From: Chlorocebus sabaeus
Lineage: Eukaryota; Chordata; Mammalia; Primates; Cercopithecidae
Reading direction: 5' to 3'
Length of the DNA stretch: 64,000 nt
Assembly: GCF_047675955.1 (NCBI RefSeq)
Contig: NC_132915.1
Coordinates: 44,374,526 to 44,438,525, forward strand
Below the pieces are notes generated by a model that made no database searches, was not told the origin of the DNA, and saw only the letters and a program-made list of their open reading frames with translations. Below, in pieces: positions 47,415 through 60,080 of the stretch (its first letter is position 1; the number at the start of each line of letters is the position of its first letter). The translations under genes and the position numbers were made by a program.

Positions 47415-47697
47415 ACCCTTCACTCAGCTTCTGCTGATGATAACATCTTGCAAAATATAATTATTAAAGCCAACAAATTAACTTTAGTACAACACTAGTA
47501 ATTGAACTACCAATTTTACTAACATTTTACCAGTTTTTCCACTAATGACCTTTTTCTGTTCTAAAATCCAATCCAGGATCCTATACTGCATTGATTGTCC
47601 TCTCTTCTTGGTCTCCTCCAATCTGTGACAATTCCTCACTATGTGCTTGTTGTTAATGAAAAGTGCTGGTCAGTTATTTTGTAGAATGCTGTTCATT

Positions 47698-47810
47698 TGG
47701 GCAACATAGTGAAACTCCATCTCTACAAAATACAAAAATTAGCCCGGCATGATAGTGCATGCCTATAGTTCCAGCTACTTGGGAGGCTAAGGCAGGAGGA
47801 TTGCTTGAAT
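47698..47810 (+). mobile_element. internal Alu fragment
   Basis: About 113 bp covering the middle of an Alu only (gggcaacatagtgaaactcc to ggaggattgcttgaat). Both ends are missing and there is no poly-A tail. Confidence 0.88.
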
Positions 47811-48706
47811 TTGATGTCTTGGCATGATTAGACTGAGGGTATTACTCATTTTGGGCAATAATACCACAGAAGTGATGTGCCATTCGCAGAATATCACATT
47901 AGGAAATCTATGATGTTGATATGTTTTATTACTAGAGATGTTACCTCTGATCATTTGGTTATAGTGGTATCTGTTGGGTTTTCCCACTGCAAAGTTACTA
48001 TTTTTCCCTTTGTAGGAAAAATATCTAATAAATGATAAATATTAGTATCTAATAAGTATATTATGGGAGATACTTCAAAACCAAGCCAATATCCTCTTTC
48101 TTCTCAAACTTTCACGTACTAATTTTAGCATTCCTTGGAAGATCTTGTTTGAAGCAACTGTCTCTGCCTTCTACTGCTGATTTCCTAGATCCTCATTTCT
48201 TCTGGATTCATTTGTTAATCGAAATTATTCTGTAAAGAATAGCTGTCCCTTCTATATTTTATTTACTCTATTACTTATTTACATCAGTTTGGACTCATGG
48301 ATATTTATCCTATTCTATTATAATCCAATAATATTATTATTTGTTTTGTTGCTTGACTTGTTCCCACTTTGGCCACTGGGACCTCTTTCAGGTTGGCTAC
48401 TGTGTCTTTTTGACAGCCTTCCATCTTTTTCCTTCTTCCTTTTTTTTTTCTAAGCACTTCTTTACTCTCTGGCACAACAAGATGCTCCGGGCTCATCTTG
48501 TGTTTTCTCCACATCAACCCTGGAATTAATCGCTTCTCCATAGAGCTCTGATTCCTCTCACAGCAAAATAGTACTTAGACATCAAGATCTGGGTGTTATA
48601 CAAGCTCATAGTTCTTGAGAAGACATTACTTCTAGGCCTTCTCAATAGACAGAGTTTGGAAATATATATAGGTATATTAACCCATTCTTATACACATTTT
48701 TTTTAC

Positions 48707-48711
<5 letters not shown>

Positions 48712-48740
<29 letters not shown>

Positions 48741-48750
48741 CTGTGTGTGT
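48712..48750. repeat. (GT)n microsatellite
   Basis: About 19 GT units with one C interruption. Likely length-polymorphic. Confidence 0.97.
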
Positions 48751-49119
48751 AGATTTAAACTGATACCTCTGATTTCTAATTCTACATCAATGGTTTATTC
48801 TAGCCTTTCTCTTACTTTTTTAGGTAACTATCTTTCTTTCTTTGACAGTGAGAAATCTGGTTTTTGTTTTCTACTATGTATTTGTTTATTTGTTCAATCT
48901 TAGTATACATCAAAGTCATCTCAGAATTGCCAATCCATAACCCTCTAGGAAATAAATTCACTAATTACAGTGTTTATATACAGTTCTTTTTGTCTTTAGC
49001 CCTACAGTGTCTAGCCAGAATACTATTAAAGAACTTCAGTTCATTCTTTTCTTCATGGCTGCCTTCAGTGTTATTTGTAATACAGTTAGGTTCATTTATT
49101 ACCGTATTCTATTTGGATT

Positions 49120-49227
49120 CCCCCATATTCTGACTGATTTTTAAAAATATTTTATCCCCCATATTCTGACTGATTTTTAAAAATATTTTATCCCCCATAT
49201 TCTGACTGATTTTTAAAAATATTTTAT
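49120..49227. repeat. 36-bp tandem repeat, three identical copies
   Basis: A unit beginning cccccatattctgactg repeats exactly three times (starts at 49120, 49156, 49192). It lies inside the antisense L1M. Confidence 0.97.
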
Positions 49228-49649
49228 CTACAGAAAACTTCATTTTCTGTGACACACAGTCCTACTGATTTTGACAAATGCATACTCCTGTATCCACCAT
49301 CACAGTCCTGCTACAGGGAAGTTCTATCGCTCTAAAACTTCCTTCATCCTGCCCCCTCTAGTCAATCCTCACCTGTTCCCTACTCTTGGCAACGACTTTT
49401 ACTTTTTATCCTTCCAGTTTTGCCTTTTTCAAAATGTCACATGAATGGAATTAGACAATGGTAGCCTTTTGGGTCTGGCTTCTGCCAATTAGTAAAATGC
49501 ATTTAAGACCCATATTGTTTTGTGAAAAAATAATTTATTCTTTATTGCTGAGTAGTACTTCCTTGTGTGATGTTTCACAGTTTATCCATTTACCAATTGA
49601 AGGGCCTCTGGGTTCTTGCCAATTTTTGTCAAGTATAAATAAAGCTACA

Positions 49650-49935
49650 GGTCGGGCATTGTGGCTCATGCCTGTAATCCCAGAATTTTGTGAGGCTAAG
49701 GTGAGTGGATTGCTTGAGTCCAAGAGCTTGAGATCAGCCTGGGCAACACGGCAAGACTCCACAAAAAATACAAAAATAAGCTGAGACTGGTGATGCACAC
49801 ATGTAGTCCCAGCTACTTTGGGGGATGAAGTGGGAGGACTGCCTGAGCCCAGGAAGTCAAGGCTGCAGTGAGCTATAATCATGCCACTGCACTCCAGTCT
49901 GGGCAACAGAGCGAGAGCCTATCTCAGAAAAATAA
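49650..49935 (+). mobile_element. AluJ-like
   Basis: ggtcgggcattgtggctcat to gagcgagagcctatctc with an (AAAT)n tail. Approximate target duplication ataaataaag(c/t)ta on the two sides. It splits the antisense L1M, whose ORF2 text continues on both sides. Confidence 0.92.
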
Positions 49936-50165
49936 ATAAATAAAGTTATTATAAACATTTACAATTTGCACATAGATCTTTCTGTGAACATACGTTTTCA
50001 TTCCTTTTTGGTAAATATCTAAGAGTGGGATTGTTGGTTCATATGGTAAGTCTACATTTAACTGCATAAGAAATTGCCAAACTGTTTTTCATAATGATTG
50101 TACCATTATGTATTCCCAACAGTAACACATCATTTCAAGGGGATACTACATAGCCACATAAAATC

Positions 50166-51831
50166 TTGTAGATGAATATTGATGAAAAAATAATATATTC
50201 ACAAAACATTATGTTTAAAAAGCAAGCCAAGAAACACACCCAATGAGCATTAAACATGTCATTTTTCTTCAAAAGTCATGATTTAATTACTTGCATAATA
50301 TTTCATTAAATGGCTATATCATTATTTTACTAATACTCTGCTATTGAATATTCAGGTTATTTCTAATCTTTCCCTAACATAAGTAAAAATATGATTAAAA
50401 TTTTGTATATAAATCCATATATACACTTCTGGTTATTTTCTTAATAAATTTCCTTGGAAATGCAGTTACTGGGTCAGAGAAAAATCACTATTACCATTTT
50501 TAAGATACATTGCCAAATTATTCCCAGAACTTCCTACCACAGCACCGCATTGTGGTCTCTTAATTTAATTCCTGGTCTCTAACCCTTCCAGGTAATCCTT
50601 CTTCCCCTTCACCTAGCCAATCCTTCACTCTTTCCCATTGCTACCTGGGAACTGGGCTTCCCCCACATCTACCCAGACTGACTTCCTCAGCAGATTACAG
50701 GAAGTTCTGCATTCCAGTGAAGTTCCCACTACAGTGATTAGTTCTGCACAGGTTGACCCACAAATTCCTGTTTTGGCAGCTATTCCACATCTGTTAACGT
50801 TCAACATGTCACTCTACTCTCCCCATTTATTTTTGAACCATTAGTTATGATTTCAACTTATTTCATACAGTAAGTAAACTGACTATACCTCACAATCTTT
50901 GTTCTGACTTTTCAGCTGGCTTTGGATGTTTTACTGAGCCATTAAACATGCGGTTCACTTCAGTCTAAGCTGTTGGTTTTCAGGTATTACATTTAAAGGT
51001 ATCAGAGAGACATAAAGTATTAACAGTAATACCCAGAATCTCCATTGGGATCACTGATCAACCCTTCAGGGAAATTCCACATAAACTTGCATAATTATGT
51101 GTACTCACTTTCCAATCATAAGAGACTGGATAGGCTTCTGTTTACATGATTCTACCTGAGAAGCAGAAGAGAAGCAAAGATTTACCTTAAAATTTTTCAT
51201 CAAATACACTCACACACATCCCCACCTTTTGAATACTGAAGATTATTCTAAAGCAAAATATGCCCACAGTACAGATGCAGGGAGGACCATGACCTCATAG
51301 GGAAGAATGGTGAAATATAGTCATACTTTAATATGGAGTAGGGATACAGGCAAACCAAACCCTTCCTAAAGTCTAGATATGACTCACACACACCACCACA
51401 CATACTCCCCCAACTTGGAGAAACCTGTTCTTTTCTGTGGAAACAGAAAAATATTTTAGGGAATTACAGTCCAAGGAAAATGGCAAGGAAAAAAATATAT
51501 TCCTTTATCATCAGTAAGTGATTCTTACAATAACTTCGGAACAAATTTAGATTAAACCCACAGAACATTTTAGTACATGCTTTCTAAGTGACCAAGGAGA
51601 ACTGCTCCACCAATTCTGGAACTTTTTTGCGGGAAGGGTGTGGGTAAGGTGCCCTTTGTGCAAGCTTAGAATCCCAATGGGTACACCGTCTTTGAGCAAG
51701 CTAATGTAGGACTACAAGCCCCCACATTGCTGATGGCTTGATTGCAACAGAATATTGAGTTTCCATCTCCTGTCTGTAGAGGAAAGCTAGAGGAACACAG
51801 ATAATCAAGCAATCAAACAATGTTCAGACAG

Positions 51832-51833
<2 letters not shown>
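50166..51833. other. mostly unrecognised; possible LINE scrap at 50270-50530
   Basis: 50270-50530 (ttcttaataaatttccttgg, aatgcagttactgggtcaga, acattgccaaattattccc) resembles antisense old LINE sequence. The remainder is apparently unique. The small opposing frames at 50625-50844 have no recognised domain. Confidence 0.4.
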
Positions 51834-51862
<29 letters not shown>

Positions 51863-52138
51863 GTGAGACAGAGTCTCACTCTGTTGCCTAGGCTAGAGTG
51901 CAGTGGTGTGATCTTGGCTCACTGCAACCTCTACCTCCTGAGTTCGGGTGATTCTTTTGCCTCAGCCTCCTGAGTAGCTGGGATTACAGGCGGGTACTAA
52001 CACGCCCAGCTAATTTTTGTATTTTCACCATCTCTACTGAAAGGTGGCCAGGCTGGTCTTGAACCCCTGACCTAAAATGACCCACCCACCTCGGCCTCCC
52101 AATGTACTGGGATTATAGGCATGAGCCACCCCACCTAC
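51834..52138 (-). mobile_element. Alu, antisense
   Basis: T28 tract at about 51834-51861, then gagacagagtctcactctgt through gggattataggcatgagcca. A stretch near 52025-52045 carries a small rearrangement (caccatctctactgaaaggt). Diverged target duplication cagacagaattttt and cagatagaaatttt. Confidence 0.92.
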
Positions 52139-52252
52139 TCCCAGATAGAAATTTTGAAAAGCATAAACCAGGGAAATTGATGATCAATGCCCAGGAAAAT
52201 TCTAGAATTAACTACTACTCAGAATTGAGGAAAATGTAAGAAAAAATAGCAT

Positions 52253-52568
52253 TGCCAGGCACAGTGGCTCACACCTGTAATCCCAGCACTTTGGGAGGCC
52301 GAGGCAGGCAGATCACGAGATCAGTAGTTCAAGACCAGCCTGGACAACGTGGTGAAATCCTGTCTTTACTAAAAATACAAACAATTAGCCAGGTGTGGTG
52401 GCGGGCACCTATAATCTCAGCTACTTGAGAGGCTGAGACAGGAGAATCACTTGAACCCAGGAAGTGGAGTTTACAGCGAGGCGAGACCGTGCCACTGCAC
52501 TCCAACCTGGGCAACAGAGCAAGACTCCATCTCAAAAAAAAAAAAAAAAAAGAAAGAAAGAAAGAAAC
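52253..52568 (+). mobile_element. AluS
   Basis: gccaggcacagtggctcaca to an A tail with (GAAA)n. The exact 12-bp target duplication aaaaaatagcat lies at 52241-52252 and 52569-52580. Confidence 0.95.
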
Positions 52569-52734
52569 AAAAAATAGCATCATTATGAGACAATATAGAC
52601 TCACAAAAATTAGACTAGATTGCTCTCTTTGACTTTTGTCAAAGGGCCCCAAGATTCATAGAATAAGAAAATACCATAAAGAGACATGGAGGGTTTTTAA
52701 AATATACATATCTGTGACCAGTAGCAATTCTGTC

Positions 52735-52872
52735 CATTGACCCACTGAAGCACTTATCATATTTTATTAAATGTGTTTGTATAAATGTGGCACTCATTAT
52801 TTTCTTTATATCCCTTCCACAATGCCCATGTATAGTAGGCACTCAAAAATGTTTGCTGAATTGATTTTTAAA
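52735..52872 (+). mobile_element. L2 LINE 3' end
   Basis: cccactgaagcacttatcat, then tagtaggcactcaaaaatg and tttgctgaattga match the 3' end of L2. Short and diverged. Confidence 0.6.
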
Positions 52873-54346
52873 TGATGCTATACTTCAATTTTCTTTGGAG
52901 ATTCCAGTAAACTTTTCAATGAAAGGTTAGCATTTCAAGAAAAGATCCTCAAGATAAATGTGAACAAAGGGCTCTGGTTTTCTTCAGCAGAGCAAAGACA
53001 CATAGATTTTCCCTCTCAAGTTCCCAGAAGAGAGGAAGAAATCCATTTGTTGGTGCTCATAAAACAAACACTTGGGAGTCCCATTAAATTCCATTTGCCC
53101 TCAACTAGTACCCATGAGCCCTTATTTTCAGTCCCAAAATTTGAATGGCCACTAACCCAACTCATTTTCTCCAATGTCCTTGGAAGTTAAGTTTTCAAAA
53201 TAATAAAATTTAGCATGACCTGAACTATACCAAAAGAGTAAGAGAGCTAAGTAGAGAGAAGGAAGGCACATGATATAATCAGACTGGGTCTCACAAATCT
53301 TCTAAGAAATGTCCTTTCCTCATTTAGATAACCAGCTTGGTTAGTTTTTCCCTCATTTGCTTATGCTGTTTTAGATTGAAGTATATGTTTACATTTCTAA
53401 AATGCTGTCTTTTTAATAATTCCATCTCTGTACTAGAGAACAGAACAGAAGCCTTGATTTTCCAACTGACTCCCTGGTGCTTACAAAATTTGTAGGAATT
53501 GAACTTTTAAAGAGAAAGAAAGAGAAAGAGAGAGAATTCAGGTCTCTAAAAGGAAACAGCTACTCTTCCTAAACGTTTAAGTTACAACATAAATTACAGG
53601 TAATTCCCACCATCAACACAGCTGCACTATCTCCTTTCATGACGTTAATGACAAACACTGTTCTGTCAGGATCTCAGGAAAAGCAACAGAAGTCTGCCTT
53701 TGTAGAAAGCAAATTAAAACAGTCCTGTTGGCATTCCACAAAACACAGTGCATTTGAAGATGTGGGCAAACAAACTAATCCCTCCCATCCACTCTCTCTG
53801 GCTTTAGATAAGTAGGAACATTTTTTTAAAACAGCTTCTAGATGAAAGGAAAGGCTTTCCAGCTGGAATGGGAGCCTGTGTGTCAATGACAAACACATGC
53901 ACCGAATGTCAACAACACAACCGTATGAAGCATGACAGGAAGTGCCTCAAATGACTCTTTTCAGTGTAGGCCTGACTGGCCGTGCCGCTGAGACATTATA
54001 ATAAAGGGTCCACAGACACAGCTATGGAACTGAGCCCCACACAATAGAGACTGGGCTGAAAACTTCCAAGGAAGCAACAGAAAAAGTAGCTCATTCCTAA
54101 ATAACTCCGATAATCTCAGTGCCACTGGGATAGTTTCAAAGCTCCTGAGGACAATAAAAATAAAAATGAGGAGAAAATATTTTGCATTTATTTTGACATC
54201 TGTAAATGGAATAGCTAGAAATAGAAGGGGGGAGGGGGAATGGAGGGAAGAGGAAGAGAGGAAAGAGGGAATGATGAGGAGATAATCCTACCATTTCTTG
54301 GGTTGAGTCACAGAATTTTAGAGCTGGATAGACCTTTAATGTTACT
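52873..54346. other. no recognised gene
   Basis: Apparently unique. A (GAAA)n-like patch is at 53512-53538, and a G/A-rich stretch at 54220-54275 has no regular unit. Confidence 0.45.
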
Positions 54347-54543
54347 CGGTGGTTTTCAAGCCCAACTGTACCTCAGAATCAACTGGGGGAACTTAGGAAA
54401 GGACGAAATAGATAAATAGACAGCTACCCAATCACTCATCTCCAGACTCTGATGGATTTGAGCTGTGCTAGGGCTGGGGTATGGGTATATTTTTAAGCAC
54501 CCAGAGGAGAATTCTCTAGGAAAGTCAGGGTTAGTAAACACTG
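54347..54543 (+). mobile_element. MER5A-like hAT-Charlie fragment
   Basis: The ends cggtggttttcaa and taaacactg resemble the CAGTGGTTTTCAA and AACCACTG termini of MER5. Internal phrases are cctcagaatcaactggggga, ctccagactctgatggattt and gggctggggtatggg. The length is about 197 bp. No clear 8-bp duplication. Confidence 0.6.
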
Positions 54544-54799
54544 GTCACACGAAGTATGTTCAGGGCTAAGAGACCAGGGGTTCAGGGTGCTATGGAATCA
54601 CAGACAAGGAACCCCTAGCCCCATGTGACAGGCTGGAAGGAAACTGATGGACTGCTAAAATTGAACCTTAAAGGATAAATTATTGGACAAAGAAAAGAGA
54701 GGCAAAGATAAAGCTGAATAAGTAAGCAACGTAAATATAGCATGCTAAGGAGTTTGGCAATTATCCAAAGACATTTAGGAACTGCTGCAAGACTTTGTA

Positions 54800-55257
54800 C
54801 ATGGAATGTCATGTACATCTGCTGTGTTTCCCTGCCAAGGCTCCCTTCCCCCTTCGGCTGATAACAGAACCAATTCATGAGGTTTCCGTGGGGCTGATTC
54901 CATTCTCCAAGCTACAGGGGGTGGGTGTATAACCCAGTCTGGCCAAAGAGAAGCCTTAAGCATTAGCAAATGATTCAGGAATAGACCAGTGATCCTCAAT
55001 GGGACCTTTCTGCCAAAATCACATGGGCAGAGGCGCTCTTTTTGCTGGATCTTGCAGCTGGCAGGGTCTCTGTCCCGATCTGTCAGTGGCCACCATACCC
55101 AGCAATGCATATGTTTGAAACTCTGTGTCAAGCTGGGCCTGAAGTCAAACCTATCTCTTGGATTTCTCAGAGCTGTGGGTCAAATGAATCCCCTAATTTG
55201 CTTAATATAGTTTGAGCTGGATTTCACTCACTTGTAAACAAAAAAGCCTAATACAGA
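54800..55257 (+). mobile_element. unnamed old interspersed repeat
   Basis: ttcccccttcggctgataac, gggtgggtgtataacccagt, ctggccaaagagaagcctta, ctttttgctggatcttgcag, tagtttgagctggatttcac and cctaatacag follow a dispersed mammalian repeat pattern that I recognise but cannot name. The 118-codon minus-strand frame inside it is not treated as a gene. Confidence 0.4.
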
Positions 55258-55479
55258 AACACTATTTTATTTTAGAAAAGCTATGTTCGCTGGAAGAGAA
55301 TGACATACCATTTCAGAGGCTACCGCAGTAATGGAGGGGAAAAGTAATGCAGGTCTGACCTAGGCATGAGCAATGGGGGGGGTGAGGAAGTGGAGAAAGA
55401 GGGAAAGAGAGAGAGAAACTGCCTGACCATGATATTTGGAAGATGATACATAATAATCAAAAAAAGAAATGATAGACGT

Positions 55480-55793
55480 GGCTGAGTGCAGTTGCTCACA
55501 CCTGTAATCCCAGCACTTTGGGAGGCCAAGGCAGGTAGATCACTCGAGGTCAGGAGTTTGAGACCAACCTAGCCAACATGGCAAAACCCTGTCTCTACTG
55601 AAAATATAAAAATTAGCCAGGCATGGTGGCGCGTGCCTGTAGTGCCAGCTACTCGCCAGGCTGAGGCACGAGAATCGCTTGAACCTGGAAAGCAAAGGTT
55701 GCAGTGAGCCAAGATCACACCACTGCACTCCAGCCTGGGCAACAGAGCAAGACTCTGTCTCAAAAAAGCGAATAAACAACAACAACAACAACA
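55480..55793 (+). mobile_element. AluS
   Basis: ggctgagtgcagttgctcac to an (AAC)n tail. Target duplication aaatgatagacgt at 55467-55479 and aaatgatagatgt at 55794-55806, one mismatch. Antisense frames of 84-90 codons are Alu artefacts. Confidence 0.95.
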
Positions 55794-55916
55794 AAATGAT
55801 AGATGTATGCATTCATTTGACAAATGTTTATTTAATGCTTACTGTGTAAAATAGAAATAATACTTCATGAGGAAGTTGTGAGGATTTAAAGAGTCCATGC
55901 ATATTAAGAACATGCC

Positions 55917-56218
55917 GGCCGGGTGCGGTGGTTCACACCTGTAATCCCAGCACTTTGGGAGGCCGAGGTGGGTGGATCACAAGGTCAAGAGATCAAGACT
56001 ATCCTGGCCAACATGAGAAAACCCTGTTTCTACTAAAAATACAAAATACAAAACTTAATACAAAACTGAACTGGGCGTGGTGGCGCACCTGTAGTCCCAG
56101 CTACTCTGGAGACTGAGGCAGGAGAATTACTTGAACCCAGGAGGCGGAGGCTGCAGTGAGCCAAGATCGCGCCACTGCACTCCAGCCTGGTGAAGAAGGA
56201 GACTCTGACTCAAAAAAA
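55917..56218 (+). mobile_element. Alu (S/Y)
   Basis: ggccgggtgcggtggttcac to a short A tail. The middle region carries an extra aaaatacaaaacttaatac expansion (56036-56068). Target duplication aagaacatgcc at 55906-55916 and aagagcatgcc at 56219-56229, one mismatch. The sequence between the two Alus (55807-55905) is MIR/L2-like. Confidence 0.93.
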
Positions 56219-56229
56219 AAGAGCATGCC

Positions 56230-58094
56230 TTGGTAGACATTGTAAATCAGGGTATATACAAAAGACAGCTTGCTATCATAGATATTTTGTTGGTATCTTT
56301 GAGTCTACATTTCCAGTCATTTTCTATTCCAAATCTATCAACAAGATCATATCATTATATACTGCCAGTAAGATATTAATAATGATTTTATAATTTGGAA
56401 GAAATCTTATATTAATACTTTTTAAAACAAAGTTTTATTAAGTTACCTTAAAGTAACACCCCAGGTTAAAACAACCAAGCTCAGCACAAATTATGTATTT
56501 CTAGTGATTCTCGCAGATCTCATTTTTAAAATACGAAAGGAAAGACCATTCATGTCTGTCCATAGATGAACTCACTAGCAGAAAATTAATGGACAGAAAT
56601 ATTGGAAATGCATCAAAATCAAAAGGCCAACTTGATATGGGAATAGGCCATTAAAATTTTGAGGTATTCAAAGAAGCCTATTTCAGTGAAACACGGGCAA
56701 TTACATATGATAGATTACAAAACCTAATACAATGACTAAAAGAGACCCCAAGCGAACTAAGATTATCCACCAAGGACATAACATCAGTGATGGAGTCCCA
56801 AAAACCAAGTCTCCAGTTTTAAGTAACAAGTTTCTACAAGTTTAATAAGCTATGCATCATTCTAGATAAGTGAAATTATTCTGAGGCTGACAGCATTAAT
56901 GATACACTACAATGTGGTACATATTGACAGGAAATATTTGCTTGCTTTAATGTATGCCAAGCCATCTCCATCATGCTGCTTGATGATCTGCAGTATCGTA
57001 AATGTGATCTGCGTAGGGGAGTACAAGAGAAGTTATCCTTTGCATCTATTTAGCCCCACATATCCTGTTATTCAGTAAGATATTGTCAGCCACTTCCTGC
57101 ACATGGACAGAAAGCCTTTATAGTCTGTGAAAATGTGTCCACAGTGTATTCATGTGTTATATACACACATACACAGAAAGAAGGACAGAGGCAAAAAACA
57201 AAACTTTTGAGTTTTAGCTGAATCCATCAGGGCTGTGCCATGCAGATAGATATTTCTACCTGGGGAAACGGAATATTTGTTCTTGATGTGTTTCATTACC
57301 TCTTTTTCAACACTGCATGGTGTTCTAAATGTTATAGCCCTTCCACCGATTTTAGCTTCCACACAAAATGATCATGAATCAGAATCCTTCACCAAGTTCA
57401 TAAAAATTGAGATTCAGATAATTTTAAGACAGCTTAATAGGCATACTTCCATCTAGAGAATGAATTCTTCCACATCTCTATCAGCTGATATCTCTGTCTC
57501 AGCTTAAATACTTCCAAAGATAGGAATCTCTCCCAACTATATTATATTCTGATGATAACGTTGACATTTTGCTTTTTGATAGAACAAGGTCTATCTCCTT
57601 AGATGTTTCCTTTTAGGAGACATTCATTTCCTCCAATAAGCTGCTGACTAAAGAGGTGTTCTTCAAATCTCCCTTAGCACAGAGGTCACCTTGACCTTGT
57701 GATCACCTGGATAGAGCTATAGGCAGCCTGATATATTCTCAGATCCACTGAAGCAGATCCTTCAGAATCTCCACTTCCTGGATATCAAATGAACCAGAGT
57801 TCTCTGTAGCTTTTTCTAGAAGCTCCCCCTATGAACTGCTAGAAAAATTGCCTACTTCTCTAGCTTTTCTCATTCTCCCTGGATTAAAAATTATTTTCTA
57901 CCTACTTGGTTCTACTCTCTAGGAACCAAAGCCTCTTCACTATAGATTCCATGGAGAAACACTGATGCTCAGTATTTTTTATCTTAATTCATGTAGTAGT
58001 CATAGAGTCATTGTTTTCTAGCGGTAGCCAATATGACTTGATAATCACCTAGTGTTTTGGTTCCTAAATGTCTGCAGAAGAAATAGGTGTCAGA
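56230..58094. other. no recognised repeat or gene
   Basis: About 1.9 kb that I cannot assign, which is long for this window. A 70-codon minus-strand frame (57150-57362) has a mixed, non-repetitive composition but no recognised domain and no visible splice context. Confidence 0.45.
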
Positions 58095-59594
58095 GTGATA
58101 TTAGCAAGATGATGGACTAGGAAGCTACAGGCCCTTCTTTCACCTACAGAGACACCAAGTTAACAACAGTATATGGACCCGAATGCCCCTGTGAGAACTC
58201 TAGAGACCAGCTGAGATGCTATAGCACCCAGGCCATTGTAAAATGAAGACAGGATTCCAGAAAAGGGGTAGAAAGCATTATGGCAGTTGGTGCACCTGTT
58301 CATGCTTCTGCACCTTCACTGTATAGTGTGGAGCAATTGGGAGGAAATCTTCATACTAAGGGTCCTTCCTCAGGACAGAAACAAAAGAACAGACTTTGCA
58401 CTCAAAGTTCTGGCATGCCGGGGAGCTGTCTCAGAATCTGGTTTTGCCTGACTTAGAGCAGAGGCAGGATCAGACGCTGCTGAAAACAAAGTCTAGCAGC
58501 AAATTAGATGTGTAGTTCTACAGGCAGATGCCAGGGGGAGCAAGAGATCAGAAAAGGTTTGAAAGATTCTTGAACAGATATCTAGACTGACTGATGACGG
58601 GTTCCACCTGTACAAATTCAGTATGCAGACTGTTAGAGGTGGGTGCTTTTTCAAATGCCCAAATCATAGGCAAAAAAATAAAAAATAAAAAATAATTATA
58701 AGATGTACAAAGAAACACGGAAACATAACCCAACCAAAGGAGCAAACTAAAACGACATAAACCAACCCTAAAGAAATGCAGATTTATGAGCTGTTTGACA
58801 GTTTAAAATAACTATCATAAACATACGCAATAAACTAAAAGAGAACAGACAACTAAATGAAATCAGGAAAACAACATATGAACAAAATGTGAATATCAGA
58901 GATAGAAGCTACACAAAGAACAAAACAAAAATTCTGCAGTTGTATGTCAACAAATTGGATAACCTAAAGAAATGGATAAATTCCTAGAAACACACACCCT
59001 ACCTAGACTGAATCACGAAGACATACAAAATCTGAAGAGATCAGAAATGTGTAAATTATTGAAACAGTAATCAAAAATCTCTCCATAAAGAAAAGCCCAG
59101 GACCAGATGACTTCACTGGAGAATTCAACCAAATATTTAAAGAAGAACTCAAGTCAATTTCAAGAGAATTCACATCAATTCTGAAACTCTTCCAAAAAAT
59201 TAAAGAGGAACACTTATAAGCTCATTCTATTAGGCCCTGATACCAAAACCAGACAAAGAAATTACAAGAAAAGAAAACTACAAACCAATATCCCTAATAA
59301 ATATTGATGCAAAAATCCTCAACAAAATACTAGCAAACTATTCAACAGCACATTAAAAGGATTACACACCATGACCAAGTGGGACTTATTCATGAAAAGC
59401 AAGGAGAGTTTTGCATACAAAATTTAATCAATGTAATATATCACAATAACAGAATGAAAGACAAAAATGATATGATCATTCCAATTGATAGAGAAAAAGA
59501 ATTTGACAAGATTCAATACCCTTTCATGATAAAAATCACGCAATAAACCTGGACAGGAAGGAAACTACCTCAAAATAAGAAAAGCCATTTATGA

Positions 59595-59895
59595 GGCCAG
59601 GCACAATGGCTCATGTCTGTAATCCCAACACTTTGGGAAGCCGAGGCGTGTGGATCACTTGAGGTCAGGAGTTCGAGACCAGCCTGGCCAACATGGTGAA
59701 ACCCCATCTCTACTAAAAATACAAAAATTAGCAGGTGGGGTGGTGCACACCTATAGTCCCAGCTACTCAGGGGGCTGAAGCAGGAGTCACTCGAACCTGG
59801 GAGATAGATGTTGCAGTGAGCTGAGGTCCTGCCACTGCACTCCAGCCTGGTCAACAAAGCAAGATTGTCTCAAAAAAATAAAATAAAATAATAAT
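59595..59895 (+). mobile_element. AluS in L1M
   Basis: ggccaggcacaatggctcat to an (AAAAT)n tail. Target duplication aaaagccatttatga at 59580-59594 and aaaagccacttatga at 59896-59910, one mismatch. Confidence 0.95.
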
Positions 59896-60080
59896 AAAAG
59901 CCACTTATGAAAAGCCTACAGCTAACATTATACTCAGTGGTGAAAGACTGAAAGCTCTTCTTCTAAGATAAGGAAAAAGGCATAATACCTGCTCTCACCA
60001 CTTCTATTCAACATAGTATTGGAACTCCTAGCCCGAACAACTAAACAAGAACAGAACAATTAGGAAAGAAAAAGAAATAC

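Larger units (their letters stand above)
46420..50165 (-). mobile_element. long antisense L1M element (3'UTR and ORF2 3' part)
   Basis: Read on the plus strand, the antisense L1M 3'UTR appears in order: ttattttgaaatcatgttag, cccatatatct, then after an MLT1 LTR gataacatcttgcaaaatat, accagtttttccactaatga, atccaatccaggatcctata, cacagaagtgatgtgccat, tttggactcatggatattta, ctctttcaggttggctactg, ctctggcacaacaagatgct. At 49240-50165 follow atgcatactcctgtatccac, gtttatccatttaccaattg, cttggtaaatatctaagagt-type phrases from the ORF2 end. Insertions: Alu 46484, MLT1 46802, Alu fragment 47698, Alu 49650. Confidence 0.72.

Noticed and set aside
49120..49227. Three 36-bp direct repeats as a CRISPR-like array
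   Set aside because: The units abut with no spacers, the genome is primate, and the repeats lie inside an L1M.
54775..55131. 118-codon minus-strand frame as a possible gene
   Set aside because: It overlaps sequence that follows a dispersed repeat pattern, and there is no domain or splice context.
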